Assembly: GCA_910585095.1 (NCBI GenBank) | Contig: CAJUBU010000026.1 | Span: forward strand, 1,648-40,363 | Source of the DNA: an uncultured Lachnospira sp. | GTDB lineage: Bacteria > Bacillota > Clostridia > Lachnospirales > Lachnospiraceae | Reading direction: 5' to 3' | DNA: 38,716 nt | In this document: positions 1 to 7,805 of the stretch, piece by piece | How positions within the stretch are numbered: the first letter of the stretch is position 1 | How the letters are laid out: each line of letters opens with the position of its first letter | Program-made: the position numbers and the translations under genes | Notes under the pieces: model-generated | What the model was told of the DNA's origin: nothing | Database searches by the model: none | Seen by the model: only the letters and a program-made list of their open reading frames with translations

Positions 1-880
1 TCGTACAAACTCTTTTTGTACTTCTGCAACCTTTGCAAGAAGTTTATCACACACAACAGAAATATTTTGTAAATCTTGCTTTTCCTTTTCAGTATAATGG
101 CTTCCATATTCTTTTAAGATGGATTCAATGGTGCCTTTTGTTTTTTCTAAAGCCGCATTGTCACTTGAATTAACTGTTGCTTCTGTTATATTTTCAACCG
201 CCTTTATCTCCTCTGCATTTAATGCTTCTTGCGCCGTTGAAACCACGTCCATCAACTTTGTTGCTGTTGTTTTTAAATTATTAGCTGCATTTATTTCTTC
301 TTTCGTTAAATTGCTTGACTGCAATAATACTTCAATATCTTGTATAAGTACTTCAATTTTAGACGTATCATTTGATGTTACAACTTCTATATCATATTGA
401 TTTATTGCTGTTTCAATTCGTACAAACTCTTTTTGTACTTCTGCAACCTTTGCAAGAAGTTTATCACACACAGCAGAAATATGTTGTAAATCTTGCTTTT
501 CTTTTTCAGTATAATGGCTTCCATACTCTTTTAAGATGGATTCAATCATGCTTTTTGCTTTTTCTAAAACTGCATTATCACTTGAATTAACCGCTGCTTC
601 TGTTATATTTTCAACTGCCTTTATCTCCTCTGCATTCAATGCTTCTTGCGCCGTAGTAATGACTTGTATCAATGTTGTTGCAGTCGTTTTTAAATCATCA
701 ACGGCATTTATTTCTTCTTCTGTCAAATTATTGGATTGCAGCAATGCATCTATATCTTGTATAAGCGCTTTAATTTCTACTTCTTCATTTGATGTTACAG
801 CAGCAATATCATATTGATTTATCCTATTTTCAACGCTCAGCAATTCTTTTTCAATCGCTGCAATTGTTTCAAGAAGCATG
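1..880 (-). repeat. 417-bp (139-residue) in-frame tandem repeats
   Basis: Positions 1-417 and 418-834 are near-identical copies, differing at scattered bases only. A third, more diverged copy begins around 835. The unit is exactly 139 codons and encodes an alpha-helical, Glu/Lys/Ala-rich segment with motifs such as AQEALNAEEIKAVENI and KEYGSHYTEKEKQDL. The helical character resembles FIVAR-like or spectrin-like stalk modules. The array continues past the left edge, so copy number is unknown. Confidence 0.85.
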
Positions 881-3800
881 TTACATTTATTAATAATTGC
901 CTCTATTTGGCTTTTTTCCTCCTCCGATGCCTGTAACATATCAATATCAATCGTATTTACCGCAAGCAATGTCTGTTTATCTGCCGATGTAACATTATCC
1001 TCTGTAATATCCTTAATCGAATCATCAAGACTGCTAATTGGCTTCATAGTTACTGTAACAACCGTTTCATTTTTTGCTTTATCTACTGCTTTTATTACAT
1101 AGGTTTTATCTACATTTCCAACAAGGCTTATATTGTCTGAAACAACTTCTCCATTTACTGTAATGGTATCTATATTTTTATCGGTCACTTCTACCTTTTG
1201 TGTTGTATAATAAACTTCCCCATCTTTTACTCCTGTAATTATAGGCGATGTCAAATCAAATTCTGTGCCATCAGAAGCAAAACAAGTGATATTTCCAGCT
1301 TGGTCTGTTACTTTTACATAGATAATAAATGTTTCTTCATCTTTTGCTGTAATACTAAACTGCTTTGCACTTATCCATTCTGTGATCGTTTTCAATTGTT
1401 CTTCTGTTAATATCTCCTGTGATTTAAAATAAGAAATATCATCTATTCCACTTAAAGCATCCTCTGCTATTATTTCAACATCAATATTTTCCTTAAAGAA
1501 CAGACCAAAAGAAATCGTATGAAGAAACTTTTTAACCGAATTTTCATTAAATGTAATATCATACTGTTCTGGACTTGTTTTATCAATTTTATAACTTTCG
1601 GTCACAGCAAGAGAAATCTCTCCTGTTTCTATATTTTTTACATAAAATGTAATAGAACCCTTATCCGTTTCTTCTGTTTTTGTAAAACTTGTCACCCACT
1701 CATCCTTTAATGTATTGCCCGTTGAAAGCAGATAACCATCGTTTGCTGTAATAACAAAATCCTCATTTGTCCAGCCATTGTTATTTAATACTGCAATGTA
1801 ATCCACGCCATTTACTGGCTGATACTCATTTATAATCTCAAAAGTAGCACTTCCATTGACAATATAATTTCCTCCAACCTTGTCTGTAATTATCACATTT
1901 GCTGTACCCACATTTATATTATTTTCATAGGATACATCATACTCACTTGAAGGAATAATGGTATCTCCATCCTTTACAACCACGAAAGGTGTTTTTGCTG
2001 TTCCATCATAAGAAAATTGATGTTCTGAAAGCTCAATCGTTGGATTTTCAACCTTCGTTGGATTTACAACATGAATTGTAAAAGGATATGTATAAGCCCC
2101 AAATTGATTGGTTTGCTGCATAACAGGAACATTGCCCTCAAAACGATATTCTCCTACTTCCAAACCATTTAAATAATCTTTTTTCAATGTAAATTCAAAG
2201 GTATCATTTTCTAACAACTCTGTATAATGCTGTGTATCTAAAAATTTATGCTCTGTAAAATCCCATAAGTACGAAAATGAGCGGCTAAATCCATCACCGT
2301 AAAAAGAAAGTGTAATATCCTCTGCCATTCCTTTGACAAAAGTAAATGTATCTTCTTTCGGTGCTTTGATAAACTTTACATAACAGTCATATGTGCCAAC
2401 TTTTCCATTCATATTTTGTTCGATTTGAACATGAACCCATCCTATACCATCAACGGTTAATTGATCGTTCTCAATAGAAACATTAGGAATTGTCGTTCCT
2501 TCTGATAAAATGGAATAGGTAAATACAGCCTTTTTCCCATTATGTTCTGTCACTGGACAGCTTGAAGTTACATCCGTATAAATATCTTTTAAGGTAACCG
2601 TCGTTGATGGTTCTTCACTATTGAAGGCAAATACCTTTTGTATAAAATTTGATGGATGGGCTTCACATGTGCAAAGATTTTGCAGTGTATCCATACTCCA
2701 CGCTGTTCCAGACCATATTTGTTCTCCTGTTGAAGTATGTATCGAACTATAATCCGTTTTTAAACCATAATCTGAAATTGCTGATACAAACTGTGTATTT
2801 AATGTATCTTTTGGCGCTTCCACAATTGAAGAATTGCCCATCTGTTCAGGAACTTTTTCTCCATCATAGTCCAGCCATTGAACGCATGCAACACCTTCTG
2901 GAATTTCATTAAAATGCAGTGGTTCCCTATGACTGGTACGGATAAGTGTTGGACTATTTTGAAAAATGGTCTTTGGCATCTGAGTTCTCATCAATCCAAT
3001 AATACGCAATGCACCACCGTCAATTGTCAGTGCCTTCGCGCAGGACTGCGGTCCATTATCGTCATCTACAAATGTATAATCATAATAATTGATATAACTA
3101 TCCTTAAAAATAACATTGGTAAATTGATTATGATTCAAATAATAACCAATTAAAACGGGATTGTCATTATCCAAAACATTAAAATTAGTCTCTTGAAAAG
3201 TCCCCCATCTTCCCTCCTTAGAGCCGCAATTTAAATATGAAAGCGTTGATTCTTTGGCATTTTTTAATACATCTTGCCCAATTTGAAAATATGTAGGCGT
3301 CAACACACTTGCATTATCAAACGTAATAGATAATGTATTTTCTATTGCGGAAGAAAGATGTAAAAGTGCTACATTAGTGTCTTTTAAAGTAATCGAAACA
3401 TTTTGAAGATTATTTGTATTGTTTTGCCCAAAATAAAGGTATGTATCTGAAAATGTATCTCCAACGGCTTCAAATGAGAAATCGCGATGAAGAATTGTAT
3501 TTTCATTCATTTGTGAATAAACACGGTCAACACTGCCTCCTTTTAGATGAATTTCTGCTTCGCCTACTTCAGCAATTGTTGTCTCTCCGTCATAATTATT
3601 AAAAGCGGCGCCTGTACCAACGATTGCAGGAACCGAACCACCATTTAATGTAATCGTTGCCTTGCCTGTTACGCTTGATTGTTCTTCACCTCCCCCATAT
3701 ATCCAACAACCATTAAAGGTGCCGTCATTAATTGTAATATTGCTGCTGCCGACCGTTGCACCTCGCCAGCCGCCGCCTCCATATATATTGCAATTAAATG

Positions 3801-4662
3801 AACCGCCATTAATTGTAATTGTCGTGCTGCCTGCTACTTCAGATATGACATTGTTGTCATATCCTGCACCGCCGCCGTATATCCAGCCATTTGCTATTGT
3901 ATTTTCACCAAACGTAAGCGCTGTATTTCCTTCAACTGTACCAGAATTTTCATTGCCGCCAAAGACTGAAGAAACAAGCGCAGATTCCACATCAATATTG
4001 GTATTTCCATGAATTTGCCCAACACAATTGCCGCCATACATATTATTTACCACATGACCGCCATACATATGAACATATGTACTGCCATCAATTTCCCCTG
4101 TGCGGTTTCCTCCAAAAGCCCATAAAATACTGCCTCCAGATATATGAACATGGGTATCGCCAATCAGTGTGCCATTTTGATTGCCGCCATATAAAGCCCA
4201 AACTGTATTATTAGTAGATGTATCAATAGCGCCTGTCAATGTAACATTAGTATTATAGGTGCATATTCCATCTTTCGCGCCGCCATAGATAGATGAATTT
4301 GTAAGAAAATATCCGCCCTGTTCCTCAGAATAATAAATTCCGCCTCCATCTAGCGTACCACTACCTTGAAAAGAAGTAATTTCTTCGTCAGATTCACCTA
4401 CACCATTCCCATTAGAATCAATAAACAATTTTGCATAATTGATATTTGTCTCTGAAGCTACAATTAATAAGGGCTGCCCATTTGCATAAATATGATGCTG
4501 ATAGTCCTGTGTTGTCTCATACGTCACCTCACCAGGTTCATCCGAAGCCGCAAAAGCATACTGTTTTATCGGAACGATTGGCAATATGGTCGAAGTAATC
4601 ATAAACGCCGCCATCAACAAGCTTATCCGCCTTTTTCTCTTCTTTTTTATCCCTTTTTTCAT
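1..4662 (-). CDS. large secreted surface/adhesin-like protein, C-terminus cut by window edge
   Basis: An open frame runs from ATG at 4662 to the left edge with no stop, giving 1554 visible codons. The N-terminus is a basic signal peptide (residues 1 to about 39, hydrophobic LLMAAFMITSTILPIV, then YAFAA). Residues about 100-330 hold many short repeats of the NGGSxxxxIYGGG kind, which suggests a parallel beta-helix. Residues about 870-940 resemble the MBG-type bacterial Ig-like domain (pattern YDGTAKTP, then EYDVSYENN, then NVGTANV). Residues about 1277-1554 are 139-residue helical tandem repeats. GGAG lies 14 nt before the ATG, a little far. Family knowledge suggests a cell-surface adhesin or stalk protein; no catalytic domain or anchor motif is visible. 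The anchor, if any, lies beyond the edge. Ligand unknown. Confidence 0.8.
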   Translation of the reverse strand, partial: MKKGIKKKRKRRISLLMAAFMITSTILPIVPIKQYAFAASDEPGEVTYETTQDYQHHIYANGQPLLIVASETNINYAKLFIDSNGNGVGESDEEITSFQGSGTLDGGGIYYSEEQGGYFLTNSSIYGGAKDGICTYNTNVTLTGAIDTSTNNTVWALYGGNQNGTLIGDTHVHISGGSILWAFGGNRTGEIDGSTYVHMYGGHVVNNMYGGNCVGQIHGNTNIDVESALVSSVFGGNENSGTVEGNTALTFGENTIANGWIYGGGAGYDNNVISEVAGSTTITINGGSFNCNIYGGGGWRGATVGSSNITINDGTFNGCWIYGGGEEQSSVTGKATITLNGGSVPAIVGTGAAFNNYDGETTIAEVGEAEIHLKGGSVDRVYSQMNENTILHRDFSFEAVGDTFSDTYLYFGQNNTNNLQNVSITLKDTNVALLHLSSAIENTLSITFDNASVLTPTYFQIGQDVLKNAKESTLSYLNCGSKEGRWGTFQETNFNVLDNDNPVLIGYYLNHNQFTNVIFKDSYINYYDYTFVDDDNGPQSCAKALTIDGGALRIIGLMRTQMPKTIFQNSPTLIRTSHREPLHFNEIPEGVACVQWLDYDGEKVPEQMGNSSIVEAPKDTLNTQFVSAISDYGLKTDYSSIHTSTGEQIWSGTAWSMDTLQNLCTCEAHPSNFIQKVFAFNSEEPSTTVTLKDIYTDVTSSCPVTEHNGKKAVFTYSILSEGTTIPNVSIENDQLTVDGIGWVHVQIEQNMNGKVGTYDCYVKFIKAPKEDTFTFVKGMAEDITLSFYGDGFSRSFSYLWDFTEHKFLDTQHYTELLENDTFEFTLKKDYLNGLEVGEYRFEGNVPVMQQTNQFGAYTYPFTIHVVNPTKVENPTIELSEHQFSYDGTAKTPFVVVKDGDTIIPSSEYDVSYENNINVGTANVIITDKVGGNYIVNGSATFEIINEYQPVNGVDYIAVLNNNGWTNEDFVITANDGYLLSTGNTLKDEWVTSFTKTEETDKGSITFYVKNIETGEISLAVTESYKIDKTSPEQYDITFNENSVKKFLHTISFGLFFKENIDVEIIAEDALSGIDDISYFKSQEILTEEQLKTITEWISAKQFSITAKDEETFIIYVKVTDQAGNITCFASDGTEFDLTSPIITGVKDGEVYYTTQKVEVTDKNIDTITVNGEVVSDNISLVGNVDKTYVIKAVDKAKNETVVTVTMKPISSLDDSIKDITEDNVTSADKQTLLAVNTIDIDMLQASEEEKSQIEAIINKCNMLLETIAAIEKELLSVENRINQYDIAAVTSNEEVEIKALIQDIDALLQSNNLTEEEINAVDDLKTTATTLIQVITTAQEALNAEEIKAVENITEAAVNSSDNAVLEKAKSMIESILKEYGSHYTEKEKQDLQHISAVCDKLLAKVAEVQKEFVRIETAINQYDIEVVTSNDTSKIEVLIQDIEVLLQSSNLTKEEINAANNLKTTATKLMDVVSTAQEALNAEEIKAVENITEATVNSSDNAALEKTKGTIESILKEYGSHYTEKEKQDLQNISVVCDKLLAKVAEVQKEFVR

Positions 4663-4731
4663 AAAAATTTTTAGAACTCCTTTTTTATAATGTTTTTTTA
4701 TTGCTTTTTCTTAAAAAACAAACTTTATAAA

Positions 4732-4760
4732 ATTATATAGAAAAGAAAGAACTCAATCAA
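4732..4760 (-). promoter_or_regulatory. sigma-A-type promoter of the surface protein gene
   Basis: On the minus strand, -35 TTGATT (4760-4755) and -10 TATAAT (4737-4732) are separated by 17 bp. This predicts a leader of about 65 nt before the ATG at 4662. Confidence 0.65.
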
Positions 4761-4768
4761 TGTAATTA

Positions 4769-4847
4769 CCCTAAATGGTGATTTTTTTGCCTAAATGTTT
4801 CCATAAACCCTCTTATTTGCCTAAAAAAACATTTTTTTGCCATAATT
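4769..4847 (-). promoter_or_regulatory. four phased direct repeats, candidate activator operator
   Basis: On the plus strand, CCTAAATG occurs at 4770 and 4790, CCTAAAAA at 4820 and CCATAATT at 4840, so spacings are 20, 30 and 20 bp (whole helical turns). The first repeat is about 10 bp upstream of the -35 at 4755-4760. Read towards the gene, CATTTAGG with a 12-bp gap to the next CATTTAGG resembles paired LytTR-family boxes (ComE/BlpR type). The family assignment is inference from spacing. The rest of the 4663-5016 gap is AT-rich and holds the pst regulatory sites. Confidence 0.45.
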
Positions 4848-4888
4848 TGTAAATAATTTTGTTTTATTTTTCCAATTTAAATTTAAAT

Positions 4889-4905
4889 TTTACATTGATT
4901 TTACA
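4889..4905 (+). promoter_or_regulatory. candidate Pho box of the pst operon
   Basis: Two TTTACA hexamers start at 4889 and 4900, an 11-bp period. This matches direct-repeat PhoB/PhoP boxes (TTAACA-like, 11 bp apart) in Firmicutes. The upstream 11 bp (TAAATTTAAAT) is a weaker third repeat. A -10 could be GATATT (4925-4930) or TATGAT (4938-4943). No good -35 fits, as expected for an activator-dependent promoter. The operon encodes the matching regulator, PhoB. Confidence 0.45.
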
Positions 4906-4975
4906 ATAACACGATATTCGATTTGATATTACTTTTATATGATAAGACTGTAAATTCAAAACAAAAAGTCAAATC

Positions 4976-4995
4976 CCCCACAATAAGCTATGGGG
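4976..4995 (+). other. small hairpin in the pstS leader
   Basis: CCCCA (4976-4980) can pair with TGGGG (4991-4995) around a 10-nt loop. It ends just before the AAAGGAG ribosome site (5001-5007) of pstS. A role in initiation or mRNA stability is a guess. Confidence 0.3.
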
Positions 4996-5016
4996 ACATG
5001 AAAGGAGCATGAAACA

Positions 5017-5901
5017 ATGAAAAAACAAATAAAGCACATAACACTTGTACTTTCAAGCATTCTTATCCTATTCCTGATAACTGGATGCGGCAATAATGCA
5101 AACGACCCTTTTAACAAAGAAAAAGAAATCCATACTCTTACCCGTGAGGACGGTTCTGGAACACGCGGTGCATTTGTAGAATTGTTTGGCATTGAACAAA
5201 AAAACAATAATGGTGAAAAATTTGACTATACAACAAATTTAGCAGCCGTTACAAATTCGACCTCTGTTATGATAATGACTATCGCTGGAGATTTATATTC
5301 CATTGGCTATATTTCGCTTGGCTCTATGAATGATATGGTAAAAGCTATCTCCATTGACGGTGCAGATGCTACAATGGAAAATATCAAAAATGGTATTTAT
5401 AAAATTGCCCGTCCTTTTAATATTGCTACAAAAAAAGACATCAGTGAACCTGCACAAGACTTTATTGATTTTATTATGAGTGCAGACGGTCAAACAATTA
5501 TTGAAAATAATGGTTATGTTTCCATAGCAAATGGGGAATCTTACAATCGTAAGAATGTTTCTGGTAAGATTGTTGTAGCTGGTTCAAGCTCTGTAACACC
5601 CGTTATGGAAAAACTGAAAGAATCTTACCTTGAAAAAAATCCTGATATTACGATTGAAATTCAGCAAAGCGACTCTTCTACTGGAATGTCCGACACCATT
5701 GACGGAACTTGTGATATTGGCATGGCTTCCCGAGAATTAAAAGATTCTGAACTTGCCAAAGGATTAACGCCTACGGTTATTGCAATGGATGGTATTGCAG
5801 TTATTATCAATAACAATAACCCTATAAACGAACTTACCAGCGAACAAGTAAAAGATATTTTCACAGGCAACTCTACAAGATGGAGCGATATGATACCATA
5901 A
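5017..5901 (+). CDS. pstS: phosphate ABC transporter substrate-binding lipoprotein, circularly permuted
   Basis: 294 residues with a lipoprotein signal (lipobox LITGC, Cys24), so it is anchored outside the membrane to deliver phosphate to PstCA. The PstS signatures are in permuted order. Residues 37-170 hold what is normally the C-terminal half (REDGSGTRGAF at 43-53, then the GYISLGS and PFNIATKK regions). Residues 183-294 hold the normal N-terminal half (GKIVVAGSSSVTPVMEKL, DIGMASREL, AMDGIAVIINNNNP, and LTSEQVKDIFTG followed by a terminal WSD). The protein ends where a standard PstS would continue into its REDGSGTR segment. All phosphate-loop motifs (GSSSVTP, GSGTR, ASRE) are kept, so it is probably functional. 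First gene of the Pst-Pho operon; AAAGGAG lies 9 nt before the start. Confidence 0.88.
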   Translation: MKKQIKHITLVLSSILILFLITGCGNNANDPFNKEKEIHTLTREDGSGTRGAFVELFGIEQKNNNGEKFDYTTNLAAVTNSTSVMIMTIAGDLYSIGYISLGSMNDMVKAISIDGADATMENIKNGIYKIARPFNIATKKDISEPAQDFIDFIMSADGQTIIENNGYVSIANGESYNRKNVSGKIVVAGSSSVTPVMEKLKESYLEKNPDITIEIQQSDSSTGMSDTIDGTCDIGMASRELKDSELAKGLTPTVIAMDGIAVIINNNNPINELTSEQVKDIFTGNSTRWSDMIP

Positions 5902-5925
5902 TTTAGAGCTTCTTTTTGCACATAA

Positions 5926-5948
5926 ACAAGTTTGCTCTGCAAACTTGT
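5926..5948 (+). other. perfect hairpin between pstS and pstC
   Basis: ACAAGTTTGC (5926-5935) and GCAAACTTGT (5939-5948) form a perfect 10-bp stem with a TCT loop. No T-run follows, so it is not a classical terminator. In a transporter operon where the binding protein is needed in excess, such a hairpin often protects the upstream mRNA 3' end. That role is inference. Confidence 0.55.
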
Positions 5949-5988
5949 ATAGCTTGCCAAGACTATTTATACCATAGGAGTAAAACTT

Positions 5989-6837
5989 ATGAAGCATTTT
6001 AAAGAAACAACTATGAAATTTCTTTTTTTCCTGACAGCTTGTATTTCAATTGCAGCCGTAATTTTAATCTGCATATTTTTGTTTGCAAGCGGTATTCCAG
6101 CAATAAAAGAAATCGGAATTTTTAAATTTCTGTTTGGAACGACATGGAAACCTGCTAATAATCTCTATGGTATTTTTCCAATGATTATTGGTTCTCTTTA
6201 TGTAACCGCCGGCGCATTGTTCATCGGTGTGCCAATTGGTATACTGACGGCAGTATTTATGGCATACTTCTGCCCTAAATCCATCTATAAACCAATGAAA
6301 TCTGCAATTCATTTAATGGCAGGGATTCCATCTGTTGTATATGGTTTCTTTGGTTTGGTTGTTTTAGTGCCTTTTGTGCGTGAAACCTTTGGCGGACGCG
6401 GCATGAGCGTTTTAACGGCATCTGTTTTATTAGGACTTATGATACTGCCTACTGTTATCAGTATATCTGAAACCTCCATACGCGCTGTTCCAAAAAGTTA
6501 CTATGAAGGGGGGATTGCACTTGGTGCATCCCATGAACGAAGTGTATTTTTCACCATTCTTCCTGCTGCCAAAAGCGGTATTTTTTCAAGCGTTGTCTTA
6601 GGAATTGGGCGGGCGATTGGTGAGACTATGGCTGTTATGATGGTTGCAGGAAATCAGGCAATTATCCCTGAACGTATTACCTCTGGCGTTCGCACGCTGA
6701 CAACCAACATTGTGTTAGAAATGGGATACTCTACGGATTTACACCGTGAAGCGCTGATTGCCACAGCAGTCGTTTTATTTGTATTTATTTTAATGATTAA
6801 TTTATCGTTATCCCTCATTAAAAGGAAGGTGAAATAA
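5989..6837 (+). CDS. pstC: phosphate ABC transporter permease PstC
   Basis: 282-residue integral membrane permease, with about six hydrophobic segments and the binding-protein-dependent transport signature (around FGLVVLVPFV and GLMILPTVISISETSIRAVP, then EGGIALGAS, the EAA loop that docks to PstB). GRAIGETMAVMMVAGN is typical of PstC. It forms the channel heterodimer with PstA. GGAG lies about 8 nt before the start. It follows pstS by 87 nt and its stop abuts the pstA start codon, so the two permeases are translationally coupled. Confidence 0.93.
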   Translation: MKHFKETTMKFLFFLTACISIAAVILICIFLFASGIPAIKEIGIFKFLFGTTWKPANNLYGIFPMIIGSLYVTAGALFIGVPIGILTAVFMAYFCPKSIYKPMKSAIHLMAGIPSVVYGFFGLVVLVPFVRETFGGRGMSVLTASVLLGLMILPTVISISETSIRAVPKSYYEGGIALGASHERSVFFTILPAAKSGIFSSVVLGIGRAIGETMAVMMVAGNQAIIPERITSGVRTLTTNIVLEMGYSTDLHREALIATAVVLFVFILMINLSLSLIKRKVK

Positions 6838-7704
6838 ATGGCAACCCTATTCAGCAAAAAATGGCATAGCTATAAACAAGACCCCAAATCCCTTTTATTA
6901 TTTCTTTTGGTGTGTCTAGCCGCTTGTATCACTATGATTGCGCTATTATTTATTATTGGATATATCTTGGTAAAAGGCATTCCCCATTTGACGCCCGAAT
7001 TATTTGATATAAAATACACATCAAAAAATGTGTCTTTACTGCCAGCCCTTGTCAATACACTGTTTATTATTGTACTGTCTTTGTTCTTTGCAGTCCCTGT
7101 GGGAATCAGCGCCGCCATTTATCTGGCAGAATATGCACAGCGCGGAAATAAAGTGGTTCATATAATAAATTTGACTACGGAAACGTTATCTGGCATTCCA
7201 TCCATTGTTTATGGATTGTTTGGGTCTCTATTTTTTGTCAAATATCTGGGCTTTGGCTTGTCTTTATTATCTGGTGCTTGTACGTTAAGCATTATGATTT
7301 TGCCGCTTATTATGCGAACAACACAAGAAGCCCTCAAAAATGTGCCTGACAGCTACCGCGAAGGCAGTTTTGGACTTGGCGCTGGAAAATTGCGCACTAT
7401 CTTTTCAATTGTTTTGCCGTGTGCTATTCCGGGCATACTCTCTGGTGTAATACTCGGCATTGGACGAATTGTCGGAGAGTCGGCGGCATTAATATTTACG
7501 GCTGGAACCGTTGCAGAAATTGTACCAACTATATTTTCTTCCGCCCGTACATTATCCGTACACATGTACGCCCTATCTGGGGAAGGCTTATATATCAATC
7601 AAACGTATGCTACGGCTGTTGTATTACTAATTGTTGTTATCTTTATCAACATGGTTTCTAATTTTATAGCAAAAAAAATAGGAAAAAACACGATTAAAAA
7701 TTAA
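6838..7704 (+). CDS. pstA: phosphate ABC transporter permease PstA
   Basis: 288-residue permease, starting directly after the pstC TAA with AAGGAAGG as ribosome site inside the end of pstC. It has the PstA features: an N-terminal membrane segment, a periplasmic loop, then the permease core with LSGIPSIVYGLFG, IMILPLIMRTTQEALKNVP, EGSFGLGAG (EAA loop) and GRIVGESAALIFTAGT. It pairs with PstC. It is followed by a 101-nt gap holding a structured RNA element before pstB. Confidence 0.93.
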   Translation: MATLFSKKWHSYKQDPKSLLLFLLVCLAACITMIALLFIIGYILVKGIPHLTPELFDIKYTSKNVSLLPALVNTLFIIVLSLFFAVPVGISAAIYLAEYAQRGNKVVHIINLTTETLSGIPSIVYGLFGSLFFVKYLGFGLSLLSGACTLSIMILPLIMRTTQEALKNVPDSYREGSFGLGAGKLRTIFSIVLPCAIPGILSGVILGIGRIVGESAALIFTAGTVAEIVPTIFSSARTLSVHMYALSGEGLYINQTYATAVVLLIVVIFINMVSNFIAKKIGKNTIKN

Positions 7705-7798
7705 AATTTTTAACCACAAGATTTGTGTCTATGTGCTGCTTGTCACAAATTGATAAGAACACTAGTTCTTTTTTTACAAAAAGCAGCGCAGAAATGGG
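7705..7798 (+). promoter_or_regulatory. pseudoknotted leader RNA element upstream of pstB (copy 1)
   Basis: Pairings seen in the sequence: P1 7720-7727 with 7744-7751 (GATTTGTG with CACAAATT, one G-U); P2 7732-7741 with 7781-7790 (TGTGCTGCTT with AAGCAGCGCA, one G-U); P3 7755-7760 with 7765-7770 (AAGAAC with GTTCTT, loop ACTA). The 5' strand of P2 lies in the P1 loop and its partner lies downstream, so P1 and P2 form an H-type pseudoknot with P3 inside the long loop. The ribosome site GGGAG follows P2 by a few bases. A second copy with compensatory changes lies at 35608-35705. This fits a translation-controlling RNA. Ligand or protein partner unknown. Confidence 0.7.
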
Positions 7799-7805
7799 AG
7801 TAAAA

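Noticed and set aside
119..817. Plus-strand open frames of 93 codons at 119-400 and 536-817
   Set aside because: They are antisense shadows of the 139-residue repeats of the surface protein; they look alike only because the repeats are near-identical.
3662..4012. Plus-strand proline-rich open frame of 116 codons
   Set aside because: Antisense to the glycine-rich repeats of the surface protein (GG codons read backwards give Pro); no ribosome site.
7705..7798. Assigning the pstB leader to the preQ1-II, SAM-II or fluoride riboswitch
   Set aside because: Only the general pseudoknot layout is shared with preQ1-II; conserved bases and gene contexts do not match any of these.
7725..7805. N-terminal extension of pstB from GTG, similar to one at 35628 before the DUF1292 gene
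   Set aside because: The shared peptide is explained by RNA conservation; stems covary, a good ribosome site lies before the later ATG, and PstB families start there.
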